From Porodaedalea pini (Eukaryota > Basidiomycota > Agaricomycetes > Hymenochaetales > Hymenochaetaceae), in assembly GCA_002794775.1 (NCBI GenBank), contig NBAY01000026.1, forward strand, positions 124,001-188,000: 64,000 nucleotides of DNA. Direction: 5' to 3'. The first letter of the stretch is position 1. Each line of letters opens with the position of its first letter. A program made the position numbers and the translations under genes. The notes beneath the pieces were generated by a model. That model was not told the origin of the DNA. It searched no databases and was given only the letters and a program-made list of their open reading frames with translations. Shown here in pieces: positions 38,503-49,482 of the stretch.

Positions 38503-41500
38503 AAGAAGAACAAGGGACTTCGAATCCGGATTCGCTAAAATATAATCAACCGTCTGTACAATACGTAGATGCAAACGACGTCGATGGTTTTTCCAATTAC
38601 GAAGTCCCCACCGGTGTGAATAAAAATGAGGAGTACGAGCAGCTGTTCATGAGAGGAACTGGAGGACGCCAGCTGGACCTTCTCCTGAATGTCGGACAAA
38701 GCATAGCGGGTGAAGTGAGAGAGGTGGACGCGCACGCCCTTGTGGACTCGGGGTGTACAGGATTGTGCATTGACGTGAGGTTCGTTGAACGGTATGGGTT
38801 GGAGACAAAGCATTACATCTGACCCCTCGCAGTACTCAACGCCGACGGCATGCACAACGAGGCTGGGTTGATCGAAGAATACGTCGAAGTCGAGCTCATG
38901 ATCGGCCACCACAAGGAAAAGATTGTCCTTGCGGTAACATCCCTAGCGTCGTCAAACATATTCCTGGGGTACGACTGGCTTCGACATCATAACCCTGAGG
39001 TTGACTGGAAAATGGGTTCGATTGAATTCACTCGCTGTCCAGAGGAATGTGCGATCGAGAGGGAGCCAGTGGAGGACCTAAGCAAGGTGAAGGAGGTGGT
39101 AGAACAGATGAGGAGGGTGAGTGAGATGCGAATGGACAAAGCGTCCTGGCCTGCATACCTCAACGACTACGCCGACATTTTCAGCAAAAAAGGCTTCGAG
39201 AAGCTGCCAGAACACCGACCCTGGGATCATGTCATCGACTTGAAGCCCGACTTCAAACCGAGCGACTGTAAGATCTACCCGCTCACGCCAACAGAGCAAC
39301 AGTCACTCAAGGACTTCCTTGATGAAAACTTGAAGTCTGGTCGCATCCGACGATCGATATCGCCCATGGCGTCGCCTTTCTTTTTCATTAAGAAAGCCGA
39401 CGAATCGCTATGCCCGATCCAGGATTACCGTAAGCTCAATGATGGTATGATCAAGAACAAGTATCCCCTCCCTCTCATTGATGAACTCGTTGACAAGGTC
39501 AAGAAAGCAAAGTACATCACTAAGCTTGACCTTCGCTGGGGGTACTACAATATCCAGATCTGCAAGGGTGACGAATGGAAAGCAGCATTTCGCACAAACA
39601 TGGGACTCTTCGAACCAACGGTCATGTTCTTTGGCCTTTGCAATGCGCTGGCCACGTTCCAGGCTTTTGTCAACCACATCTTCAAGGACCTGATCTATGC
39701 TAACCTGATCATCGTATACCTCGACGACATCCTAATCCTCTCAGAAACCATCGAGGAGCATATCGACACGTCAAGGCATGTACTTCAGATCCTCCGAGAA
39801 AACGGCCTGTACCTGAAGCCGGAGAAGTGTGAATTCAATGCCAAAGTCATCAAGTACCTTGGTCACATCATTGGCAACGGCGAGATCAGGGCTGACCTGG
39901 CGAAGACAGACGCGATTGCGAATTGGCCTGTCCCACAAAATCTCAAGGAACTGCAACAGTTCCTCGGCATGGGAAACTGGCTGAGACGGTTTATTAAGGA
40001 CTACAGCAAGGTGGTCCGACCGTTGACGTCATTAACAGGCAAGAAGGACTGGGTATGGGAGACCGAACAGCAGGAAGCATTCGAGGAGCTGAGACGACGT
40101 CTCTGCTCACCTCCAGTCCTAGCCATTGCCAATGACGAAGGCCCTTTCTGCGTGGAGGCGGACTCGTCAAACTTTGCACTCGGTGGCGTGTTGTTGCAGA
40201 AGCAGGAAGGAAAGTGGAGGGTGATCACCTACAGATCAGAGGCACTCAAATCAGCAGAACGAAACTACGAGATCTACGACAAGGAGATGCTCGCAATCGT
40301 TTCAGCACTCAAGGAGTGGCGGCAGTACCTCCTTGGCGCTCGCCACAAGATCGAAATCTGGTCTGACCACACCAACCTCACCTACTTCAGGTCAGCGCAG
40401 AAGCTGAGCTATTGTCAAGCTCGCTGGTGGACCAAACTCGAAGAATTCGACTTCCACCTCGAACACAAGTCGGGGAAGACGATGGGCAAAGCCGACTTGC
40501 TGTCATGCATGGCGGGCTATGATCAGGGCAAGGATGACAACAACGGTGTCGTGTTCATCAAGGACAAGTGGCTGAACCGTGGAGTAGTGTGAACATCGCG
40601 CCACGAGATGGTGGAACGAGTGGGTGAAGCGCAGAGGGCGCAGGACGAGTCGGAAAGGCTGACGAACATGACGAAAGTCGACGGGTTGTGATGGATGAAA
40701 GGCAAGATATATGTTCCATCGACGATGAAGGAGGCCATGTTACGAGAGTGCCACGACTCGGTACTGGCCAGTCATCCGGGAGCATCAAAGACAGTAGAGC
40801 TCGTCCGTCGCGATTTCTGGTGGGCGTCGATGTTCTCCGACGTCCGAGCGTACGTCCGAGGATGCGACCGTTGTCAATGGACGAAAGCCTTAAGAACGTC
40901 GAGGTCAAGGCCGCTTCATCCAAACACAGTCCCTGAAGGTCCCTGGGAAATCGTCACGGTCGACCTAATCAGAGAGCTCCTGGACTCTAAGGGACACAAC
41001 AGGATCTGCGTCTTTGTGGACAGGTTCTCAAAGCAGATGCATGTGATCCCAATGACGACGAAATTGTCAGCGGAAGGTATGGCTCAGTTATACCGTGACC
41101 ACGTCTTCCGTCTCCATGGCCTACCAAAGAAGATCATCCACGACCGAGGCACGCAGTTCGATGCGTCGATGATGAAGGAGCTGTACAATCTCCTGCACAT
41201 CGAAGGCAACCCATCAACCGCGTACCACCCACAAACAGATGGTCAGACGGAACGTGTCAACCAAGAGCTCGAACAGTATCTCCGACTCTTCGTTGACCAT
41301 CGGCAATCAGACTGGAAAGACTGGCTCCCCCTCGCAGAGTTCACTTACAATAACCACGAACACTCAGCGACAAAAATGTCACCCTTCTACACGAACACCG
41401 GACGTCACCCTAAGAGCTTCAACACTGTACGAACTTCCTCTGCCAACATGTCAGCAGAAGAATTTGTGAAGCACATCAAGGAGACTCATCGTGTAGCAAA

Positions 41501-42109
41501 GGACAATCTGGTCAAGGCGGCAGAGGACATGAAGCGCTACCATGACCGGACAGCAGGGGCTTCGGTGGAGTACAAGGCTGGAGACAAGATTTTCCTCGAT
41601 GGGCGAAACATCAGCACAGACTCGCCGACGAAGAAGCTAGCGGACAAGCGGTATGGTCCCTTTGAGATCGTCGACAAGGTGGGAGCGAGCGCGTACAAGC
41701 TCAAGCTCCCAAAGCGATGGAAAAAGGTCCACCCGGTCTTCAACGAGGCCCTGCTGAAACCCGCAGTTGAACCGTCCTTCGAAAGTCAGAAACAACAGCC
41801 GCCACCGCCACCTGACATCGTCGACAACGAGGAAGAGTACGAGATCGAGGAAGTCCTAGACTCGTGTCTGCACCGAGGGAAGCTACAATACCTCGTCAAG
41901 TGGGTTGGCTACAACGAACCGACGTGGCAGCCCAAGATGGACTTTGGCGAGAACGCGAAGAGGCGATCGCTGAATTCTATCGAAAACACCCTGGCGCCCC
42001 TCGAAAACTCGAAATTCCTCACCAACGACTTCGACCACGCTTCATCAACACTGAGCCAGACGACCGCGATCTTGGTTGGTCGGGACACCCAACCTTGAGG
42101 GGGGGGTAA
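38467..42109 (+). pseudogene. Element 1 pol, with in-frame stops and a frameshift
   Basis: Protease (ALVDSGCTG), reverse transcriptase (VYLDDILIL), RNase H, integrase and chromodomain regions are all present and colinear with element 2. Stops are TGA at 38820-38822 (CGA in element 2), TGA at 40590-40592 and TGA at 40689-40691 (TGG in element 2). One base is missing near 41955-41965 in the chromodomain, so the true C-terminus (ending at TAA 42107-42109, directly against the LTR) is in another frame. The integrase keeps its Asp-Asp-35-Glu residues, but the copy cannot make an intact polyprotein. Confidence 0.9.
42094..42109 (+). other. Polypurine tract of element 1
   Basis: A G-rich purine run (gagggggggg) directly ahead of the 3' LTR, the expected primer site for plus-strand DNA synthesis. 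It overlaps the last codons and the TAA stop of pol. Confidence 0.75.
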
Positions 42110-42534
42110 TGTCAGAACTCGAACTTTCACCCTTTCTTTATTTCCCCTTTCCCTTTTCCTTTTCTTTTAACCGCTCCTTCTTATTATCTTTAATCATCTT
42201 TCCAATCGCTTCCCATACTCCCTTCACATGACCTTCATTCGTTCCATTCCTGCTCGTTATGTAATGTTAGGTAATATAGTCTCATGGTCGTTGCTATATA
42301 AGGTCTCAGGAATCGCATGAACTCCTTGTTCTGCTTTTCCTCTTACCTCCGTGGCGACCTAGGTGAGACTCGTCCCCCTTGTATTAGTTTAGACTTGTAT
42401 TAATCCTCTTACCTCCGCGACGACCTAGCCTGAGTAAAGCGTGTCCCGAGTCCCCGCTCGAGTATAGCACGTCCCAGACGACAGTCAGCAGAGGCCTGCC
42501 CAGTCTGAGTCATCTCCCGGACTCCCGCCTAACA
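42110..42534 (+). repeat. 3' LTR of element 1
   Basis: 425 bp from TGTCAG to CTAACA. It has a TATATAA box at 42295-42301, the predicted RNA start near 42328 and two direct copies of a motif of about 25 bp (beginning TCCTCTTACCTCCG) downstream of the start. Confidence 0.93.
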
Positions 42535-44400
42535 CATAACGACAGAGACATTGCAGAAGTCGCGTCCATTCAAGCATTCGGGGGATGACATGAATCTGGG
42601 CGGGAACATGAACTCGCGCCCTTCAAACTGGGGCAATGTCGAGATTTCATTGAGGATATCTGCTTCACTATAGATAGACAGGAACCCCAGGGATAACCAT
42701 TTTGAACTGTGGGGATGGAATGAAAGGTTTAGCTCCACTAATGTTGAGAATGTGGCTGAGCTGAGATGCCAGGGAAGTGTAGTTAGTGTCGAAGTCCGAT
42801 CGAATGTTAGTGAATGAAATGAGAAGGTTGCTGTTCGAGGTGTACTCAACGTTCAGCACAACAAGATGTTTGAAAAGCAGGTTGCCCTTCAGGCCGGCCC
42901 TTACAGCATTTTTGACCAATAGTGTCAGTGGTCGGACTGCTAGGTCTCCTGGGAGGGAGAAGTAGACCCACTTAATATTGGACGATCGAATGTTAACCAA
43001 TCCGTTGGAGCGATTAATAGGTACCGTTGAGACTTCCCCTTCAGGGTTCTCAGCAGTGGGGCGCATCACCTTAGTTGGGGTCGTTTTAGGTTTCTTCTGG
43101 GCCGCTTTCGCATAGGTCACTGTGGTGAAGCCGTCCTTGTCGGTGCCAACAGATTCGACCTTGGGGTGGTAAATAGTTGTGCCGCCCAGTCTAGGGGCAT
43201 TATGGGCTGAATGAGCATAGCCGTCAGGTGCATAGATGACACCTTCAGAACTCATGCGATAACCCGATCCTGGAACGCGTGTCTTAGCGATGGCGGTGGC
43301 ATACTCAGTCTGCCCCTTCTTTGGGGTCTGGACACATTGCTTGGTGATGGGTGGGTCAGGGGGAAACCGATTGTTGTGAACAAAACGAGCGCCAATAGGA
43401 TCTGAAAGGAATTTAACTTGTTGTTTGTTAGCAGAAGAAGAGATGTTTGGAACTGTCAAAAAGGAAGAAGAATGAGATAGCTGTTTTTCAAGGTTGTTAG
43501 TTTTGTCCACAAGAGAGGAAACAAGAGAAGAGAGAGACTGAATAGAACAAGACATAGAGGACATATTGTCAGCGATGTGTTGCTCGCAGATAGCCTGTGC
43601 TGACACATGCACATCATCGAATACATGTTTAAAGTCTGGTGAGTGGATGCGGTAAGAGGAATGGAAGGCTTGAAGCCCCTCGTTAGCTTTATTCTCCTTG
43701 ATTGTTTCGTTGTCGAAACAGTGTGATTTGCTAAGCCAGGCTATGAGGTTGGAAGCCACGTCAGCAAGGGCTTTACCAGCACAAATTGGGTCCTCATGCC
43801 ACGGCGTGGGGGACGTCCAAGAAGGTTGATTAATGAGCGTCGATATGTGATCGATGGTTTCCTTAGTCAGGTGCATGAAGGAAGAAGAAACACGTTCGGC
43901 AACTTGCGGGTCCTTGTATTCCGAAATTGAAGCATCGTCCATGTCGTTATCAACCTGAGGGTTTTGGCTCAGGCTCGGAACATAAAGATTGTCAGCCTCC
44001 ATGTCGTCGGTGTCGTCAACATGGGCGGGTGGCTCTAGGGCTTTGTGCTCTTCCTCAGAATTGGAGTGTTTGAGAGAATGCTGAGACTTGACAATAGGGG
44101 TAGGGGAAGATCCCCTTGCTTGCGCAAGGCAGCTGCATGAGCGTCCGCTTCGACATCGGGGGACCAATTGACGCGATTCTTGGCTACAACTTCGCAGACG
44201 GCATTGTTGTGGTTGTAGGTCTTATCGCGACCACAAACGACACAAAGCTTGTCTTTGCCACTAACACAGCTGCGACTGTGGTAGGGGAGATCTGATTTAC
44301 ACTCCTCACACTTGGTGGGGTCCTTGGGATTGGCAAGGGAATGAGACGACTTGGTTTTGTGGAGAGAGGCTTTCACTCTGGTCAGCATTTTACTGTCCAT
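42535..44400 (-). pseudogene. LINE ORF1 (gag-like), 5' part, frameshifted and interrupted
   Basis: ORF1 starts at ATG 44400. Frame one (44400 to about 44100) has Cys-rich motifs (CEECKSDL, CVVCGRDKTYNH); a frame change near 44100-44167 leads to a long frame running down to 42668; a second change near 42670-42690 carries the sequence to the LTR insertion point. The remaining C-terminus lies on the other side of the LTR element (about 35828-35450). There it has a perfect zinc knuckle of the C-x2-C-x4-H-x4-C type (CDNCHWLGHHASKC) followed by two looser Cys/His units. The product would bind the LINE RNA. Orientation, order and rejoining all agree with one ancestral ORF. Confidence 0.8.
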
Positions 44401-45028
44401 CGCAGAGAGAGGTCAGAAGGTTGACTGCTGCTAGTTTCCCATGGTCCAGATGGTGGTGGTAGGAAGTCAAGAGTGGGTCATGAAGATCCGAACCGGCACA
44501 GCGGTTGAACTTGAACTTAACCATCACGAAAATGTCTAAAATCTTGCACAGGCTTACATAGCCGTAGAAGATAGTAAATTATGTAAATTTTGTATATTAT
44601 GTACAAGAGAATCTAGCGCACTCTCAAAATGATCAGAAATGTACAAGTTGCCGCAAGATCGCCACAAGTCTGATGCATATTGCCAAGTTAGGTCATACTG
44701 ATCGTCACTTACAAGATTGGCCGGCCCTGAAGAAATATAGAAGAGAATACGGCGCAGCTTCAAAATGACATGGGATAATCTTACTTGTGGTTCTTGTCAT
44801 GTCTGGTAGAGTTCTTATATAAGGCCTGCAAGTCGTTATACAAGACTGAAAATCTACTGGTTCATTATCACACCATTTAAATAATATAACAATAATGTAT
44901 TTCTATTGCATCATTTATTGTACAATTGGATTGTTCAAAATCGTAGCTGTGTCAAAATTATAGATAAAAGCAAAAGAAGAATAAAGAATCCAGGTTTGAC
45001 GGTGTCCACAGGCGAAGTGAGGTGCAGG
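44401..45028. other. AT-rich spacer, possible transposon remnant
   Basis: 5' flank of the LINE followed by an AT-rich stretch (about 44540-44990) with repeated ACAAG/CTTACAAG-type words. These resemble, in inverse orientation, the CTTGTA words at 49200-49480. No protein of known type is encoded. It may be a remnant of the same kind of DNA transposon as at 55750-56525. Confidence 0.3.
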
Positions 45029-46960
45029 TTATAACTGTGACGAGTCGAGCAGGTCCTCGAACCGGAAGTGCATCGCGTACATGTCCATTCGCTCACCGTC
45101 TGGCCCCATCCCATCCATCCCACCACCCATCAAGCCCATGGGACTCATCAACCCCATTGAGCCGAAGGCCGTCCATGGCGGCAGCCCCATGTCCAGTCTG
45201 ATGTCGATTTCACAGAATACATTCTGACTCTGCGTCTCCTGGTTCTGACCATGCGAGGAATTTGTGACAGATTCATCGCCGTCGCACAGCGTCTGCATCA
45301 CCCACGCTGGCAAGCCGTAGTCGACCCACTCGCCAGCAACTGGCGGATCTGGTGACTCAGGCAGCCTGTGCAGCAATGTGCGCTGACCCGGCACTTGAAG
45401 CTGTCCACCTGGCGATTGGCCAGTTGGCGAAGAGAATTGACCAGGGAGGAAGAGACGTGAGGACGAGGAGGAAGGAGGTGTTGGTGTGGAAAGTGGGTCA
45501 CCTGAGGAGGTTGAAGGCTCACTAGGAATGCTGAGCTGCATGAGCACGTGAGGGCGAGGCTTAGCGGCGACAGGCACCTGCTCCTTGTATACCTGAAACA
45601 TGGAATAACATGCTACGACGAAGGGCAGAAAAACACACCTGCAAGTTGCTGCCAGCAGTCGAGAAATTGGGGACCTGCCCTGGCATACCGTAGCTCATGG
45701 ACTGCGGATGCGAGTTCGGGAACTGGAAACCGCTCATTCCACCAAATTCCCCCCCTCTTTCCTGGCTGTGGCCATTCATCTGCAACCGCTGCTCGTCTTC
45801 GTTGCCCTCATGCGTTGCAGGCGAGCCAACCGCCGAGCTTTTGTTCAAACTAGGCGCCGTCTCAAGCAGCCTTGGGATCTTGATTGTAGGAGGTGCAGGC
45901 AGGTAGAGGTCGGCTGTCATCGTCGGTGGCCGGTGCACCTGGTGCACTCGTCGAACGGCTTTGAGCAGCGATTCTGCGGGAGGACAAAGCTAAGTGGTCC
46001 GGGAACCAAGCTTTGGGCTGTCTGAGTCGGGATCTGTGCGGAAAGCGAGTGTCTGTGTCCATGCCCGTGTCTGCCGTGGTGCGAGTGCGAGTAGGAATAC
46101 GTGTTGAGCAGGCCGGATTCGAGAGAGAAGCTCGCAAGAGCGTTGCCTGTGTCGATCATAAGGCTCACTCCTGATCTAGAACCAGACGCGTAAGAGAACA
46201 AGGGCATCGAGAGGCTCAGTGCAAGCAAGAGTGTCTGACCTTGACCCTGGCCCTGCGATCCTCCAATTCGCTCATGTCAAAGTCCGCGAGATCCACCATC
46301 TCAGCTTCGTGCACGCTACCGCACCCACCATTCGCAGAGCCATACGGACCATAGAGAGACCCGTCGGCGGAGAGCGAGTCGAGCTCGCTGAAATCTTCCG
46401 AATTGACAGTCGATGCAGATGAGAGGGCACTCATGGTGCTGGTGGTGCTGGTAGTGGAGCACAAGGAACTGTTGCGGGCACGCGCGCTGGAACTGTGCAC
46501 ACAGCTGCTCGACTTGGTATGGTCACCACGCTCCTTCCCATCCTTCTCCTTCTTCACCTTCCCGCCCGCTGTCGACTCTGCCTTGCCCTTCTTCTCCTTG
46601 ACAGTGCGTGTGGGCTGATAGACGTACCAAGCGAGACTGTCCCAGTACTTGTGGACTAGAGGCCAGTTAGACGAACTGTCTGTATACAGGGGCTACTCAC
46701 CAATTTGAGTGGCATGAGCTTATCTGACCTCTGTTTCCATCTACATTTTGACTAACATGCTCATTATATCCCAAAGACTGTGTGGACTTACTTTTGATGT
46801 GCTTGACAGATTTGCGACCGAGGGAGAGGCAGGCGATGGTGGTGGGAGAAAGCAAAGTGCAGCGACGCGTCAAGCACGTCTCGATGCGTTTTCTAAGTCC
46901 GCATTTTCTAAGTCCGCTAAGTGGTGAATCTTGTCTGATGCTCGTATCCACCATCAGCAT
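45029..46960 (-). CDS. Unrecognised multi-exon gene
   Basis: Reading the minus strand, I support exon 46960-46792 (ATG at 46960; donor GTAAGT), a 136-nt intron, exon 46655-46240, then one or two exons between about 46180 and 45639 whose joins I could not settle, and a last exon 45592-45029. Visible features: a Lys-rich segment (VKKEKDGKERG), a Ser/Thr-rich stretch, an acidic part (EMVDLADFDMSELEDRRARVK), a His/Gly-rich run and a Met/Gly-rich C-terminus ending HFRFEDLLDSSQL. The segment YWDSLAWYVYQPTRTVKEKKGK looks constrained but I do not know its family. It lies back to back with the cyclin pseudogene and between two AT-rich transposon-like stretches, so it could itself be a decayed or captured fragment. 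Confidence 0.45.
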
Positions 46961-47263
46961 CCCAACCCTCAAGAATCCACTTATTTAATCAAACAGCTGC
47001 ATCCGTGTACTCCATCTCTCCTGTTAGTACTGCCTCTACCTTCTCCCAATCCCCGCACCCACTCTCGGCGCTGCAGCAAGCGGTGCCTCAACCGTTGAAA
47101 CAACCTCAAATCCCAAAGACACACCCAGCAAAAGCAAACTACATGGCTTCCTTGGTTGGCAAGTCAAGCATTCTAATTGTTGGCAACCTTCCGAGGCGCG
47201 CATGCAAAGTCAATAGATAAATTGGTTTTGTCCTGTTTCCCTAACTGACATGCTCAACTCTAG

Positions 47264-48376
47264 ATCAAGCTGTGAAAAGCCTGACTGATATTTGGCACCC
47301 TGAGAACATCCCAGTCATCTTTTCAACTCAAAGAGATATCATGACGGTGACAAAACAGCTGCCGTCTCTCAACGCCAACCACTAAAACATCAATTGGTTC
47401 AACTTCCTTGCCCTATTCACCCATCACGCTTTCCTCGCCTCTTCCCCCTGCCCCATCTGACCCACCACGCGCTTCAACAACAACGTCAGTCATTTTCCCA
47501 TCTGCCTTTCTCGCCGAGAATTTCGGCAGCAATGCCGCAACCATCGTGTCCAAGAAGGATCTCGTTCCGATCAAAACATTTGTACAGGTCCTCCACCGTT
47601 CACGCACAACATGCAGCGTCCTGCAGTCGGCGCTCTGCTACATCAAGGCAGTGTGAGGGAAGGTGCCAGAGCTCGTGGAGCAAGAGAGGCTTGGCACGGG
47701 AGTGAGAGGCAAGCCAGAGTTGGATAAGAGGATCGTGAAGGAAGACGAGGCATCTGCCTCGTCAAAGGCGAATACCTCTTTGGACACGTCCAACCTCTGC
47801 GGCCTTCCGACGGAATTGATGTCAAAGGACCCTTTCAACGCATCGTGTGTGCTGACAGTCCTCCAGATGGGTGCTTCGCTTCCATTAACTCAGTAGATGC
47901 AGACTCAAAGGCAGTCTAACGACAAGCGTCGCAAGATTCCGGCAAAACAGCTCACGCCGCTGTCACCTCTTCCCTTGCCGCTCCTCTGCCCACAGCGCAT
48001 CTTCCTCGCCGCGCTCATTCTAGCATCAAAAATCTTACAGGATCGATGCTATTCGAATCGTGCATGGGTAAAGCTCTCCAGTCTCCCACTGTGGGAGGTT
48101 GGACACTGCAAATGTGCATTCGGCAATGCGTTTGGGTGGCGTCTCTCGGTCGGCAAGAGCTCAACGCTGCTGCAGGAAGAGAACTCACGCAGTATGCAAC
48201 ACATGAAAAGCGATGGTACAATTGCATTTGGATCATCTCCAGTTTCTGCAATGCGCAACGCGATGCACTTTCCGAGTCCACCTTGTCGGATGCAGGCACA
48301 AGTTCGGAATTTGGCCGTGCGCAGACGAAGGCAGGCATGGCAAATAAAGTACTCAGACATGGTCCATGCTGGATAG
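47264..48376 (+). pseudogene. Pcl5-like cyclin pseudogene
   Basis: The pieces follow the order of basidiomycete Pcl5-type cyclins, which partner a Pho85-like kinase. First comes SLTDIWHPENIPVIF (about 47270-47320), then KTFVQVLHRSRTTC with SVLQSALCYIKAV (47560-47653) and VPELVEQERLGTGVRG. After these come CPQRIFLAALILASK with CYSNRAWVKLSSLP (about 47990-48085) and FGWRLSVGKS. From 47408 to 48376 all lies in one frame, broken by TGA at 47654-47656 (consistent with loss of CGA) and TAG at 47894-47896 (consistent with loss of CAG). Upstream pieces are in another frame, joined either by an intron (TCTAG acceptor at 47259-47263) or by a frameshift. Conserved helix residues are altered, so the copy is probably dead. 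Confidence 0.72.
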
Positions 48377-48964
48377 CCTCACGACTGTTGATCTCGGGCT
48401 TGGGCTCGGGCTCGGTGGTCATGTATAGGCTGATGCAATGACTTTTGCGACTTATGGATTTAGATGCGTAGGATATGGGTGCGGACTACTGGTCTGGGCT
48501 ACGCTGAGCTGGACTGTGCGGAGCTTGAGGGCCTTTCTTCGCTTGTTGTCGGGCGCTTGCTCACGATCACAGAGGCCTTCACTCTTGTCGGTATGGCTTC
48601 AGCACGCCTTCCACCTTGTACTCTCTTCTCTCCTCTTTTCTAAATTTCCTAGCAATACATGTGTCTCTTACACCCTTCCCTCCAACCGTACACCCAAGTA
48701 TCTCATTCATCCATCCTCTCCATTTGTGCGGTGCGACTTGTCCATTCACCATACACGGTCTCCTCTTCCTTTTCTCTCCTCGATTTTGTACAATTTGGCT
48801 CATATCTTCCATAGATCTCTTTTTTCCTTCTCTTTACTTCATTGACTCGACTCTTGTTACTTCTATTATTCCATGTGCTCGAGCCCTTGTGAAGCATTTT
48901 CTCTATATTATACTACTGTCTCATCTCATCATCTGCTTTTCAGCCTTTCGGCTCTCAAGTTTTA

Positions 48965-49022
48965 GTGCTGGATTGGCGGCCCGAAAGGGGCAAGTGGGTT
49001 TGAATTCCCACCGTGTGTGCAT
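48965..49022 (+). repeat. tRNA-like T-arm remnant
   Basis: The sequence GTGGGTTTGAATTCCCAC folds as a five-base stem with a T-loop, as in a tRNA T-arm, preceded by a GC-rich hairpin like a long variable arm. No matching acceptor 5' half or D-arm is found, so it is a fragment of a tRNA or tRNA-derived SINE rather than a gene. Confidence 0.3.
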
Positions 49023-49110
49023 CTCTCCTGAAAACAAAGCAAATCTTGGACAGTGATTGAAGAGCTGATATCTGAAATGAGTGGATGATCAGACAAAAAC
49101 ACTATGATTA

Positions 49111-49450
49111 ATGCACTACAGTTTAGACATTAGATTTTGGAAGGACATATAAGTGGCATATAATACAAGAAAAATAAATGTGCATTTCCTGTAAGCATCT
49201 ATCTGACTTGTATTTATCTTGTATCCTATGTGAAGGCTAATAAGAATATGATATACTGACTGACATGCTGACACCCAACATATAAACTGGTGAAGAGCCT
49301 TCCGGCTCCATTGTCAGGCATAATCAGTAGAATAAATACATTACAGCTCAGACATCAGACTTTCAGAGGGCATATAATCAGAATACAAAATGATAAAAGT
49401 ATAGTATTTTTTTGTAATTATCTATCTGTCTTGTATATGCCTTGTATTGC
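49111..49450. repeat. Two diverged direct repeat units
   Basis: About 49111-49230 and 49336-49450 share the order of CTACAG/TTACAG, AGACAT, a run near GGCATATAAT, then TATCTATCTG and CTTGTAT words. They look like subterminal repeats of a DNA transposon whose inverted terminal repeat follows at 49476. Confidence 0.4.
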
Positions 49451-49482
49451 ACCAAAACTCTTGTAACGAGCTTGTAAGGTAG

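Larger units (their letters stand above)
35829..42534 (+). mobile_element. LTR retrotransposon, Ty3-type chromovirus (element 1), decayed
   Basis: The 5' LTR is 35829-36081 plus 36512-36683 (425 bp once the nested solo LTR is removed) and the 3' LTR is 42110-42534 (425 bp). Both begin TGTCAG and end CTAACA. Internal order is gag, protease, reverse transcriptase, RNase H, integrase, chromodomain, as in Ty3-type chromoviruses. The flanks are catca (35824-35828) and cataa (42535-42539), a 5-bp target duplication with one mismatch. LTRs differ at roughly a dozen sites, nearly all C/T or G/A transitions. Several in-frame TGA stops and a chromodomain frameshift make it inactive. It sits inside LINE ORF1 in opposite orientation and shares its whole architecture with element 2 at 49483-55749. 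Confidence 0.93.
31638..44400 (-). mobile_element. Decayed non-LTR retrotransposon (LINE), split by an LTR element
   Basis: A minus-strand LINE in two pieces, 44400-42535 and 35828-31638, with LTR element 1 between them. The first piece and the start of the second code for ORF1; the rest codes for ORF2 with endonuclease, reverse transcriptase and RNase H. Rejoining the flanks across the LTR insertion restores ORF1 sense (VSVV before, KDSDRLSFDHFF after), which shows the pieces were once contiguous. Several frameshifts and stops in both ORFs make it non-autonomous now. An endonuclease plus RNase H architecture occurs in the Tad-type LINEs of fungi, but I cannot assign the clade firmly. Confidence 0.85.
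48377..49475. other. Spacer with low-complexity tracts and repeats
   Basis: Pyrimidine-rich sequence (about 48590-48960), a tRNA-like T-arm at about 48990-49008, and an AT-rich part with two diverged direct repeat units. No gene is recognised. Confidence 0.5.

Noticed and set aside
48965..49022. A functional tRNA gene
   Set aside because: Only the T-arm and a neighbouring hairpin are present; no acceptor or D-arm partner.
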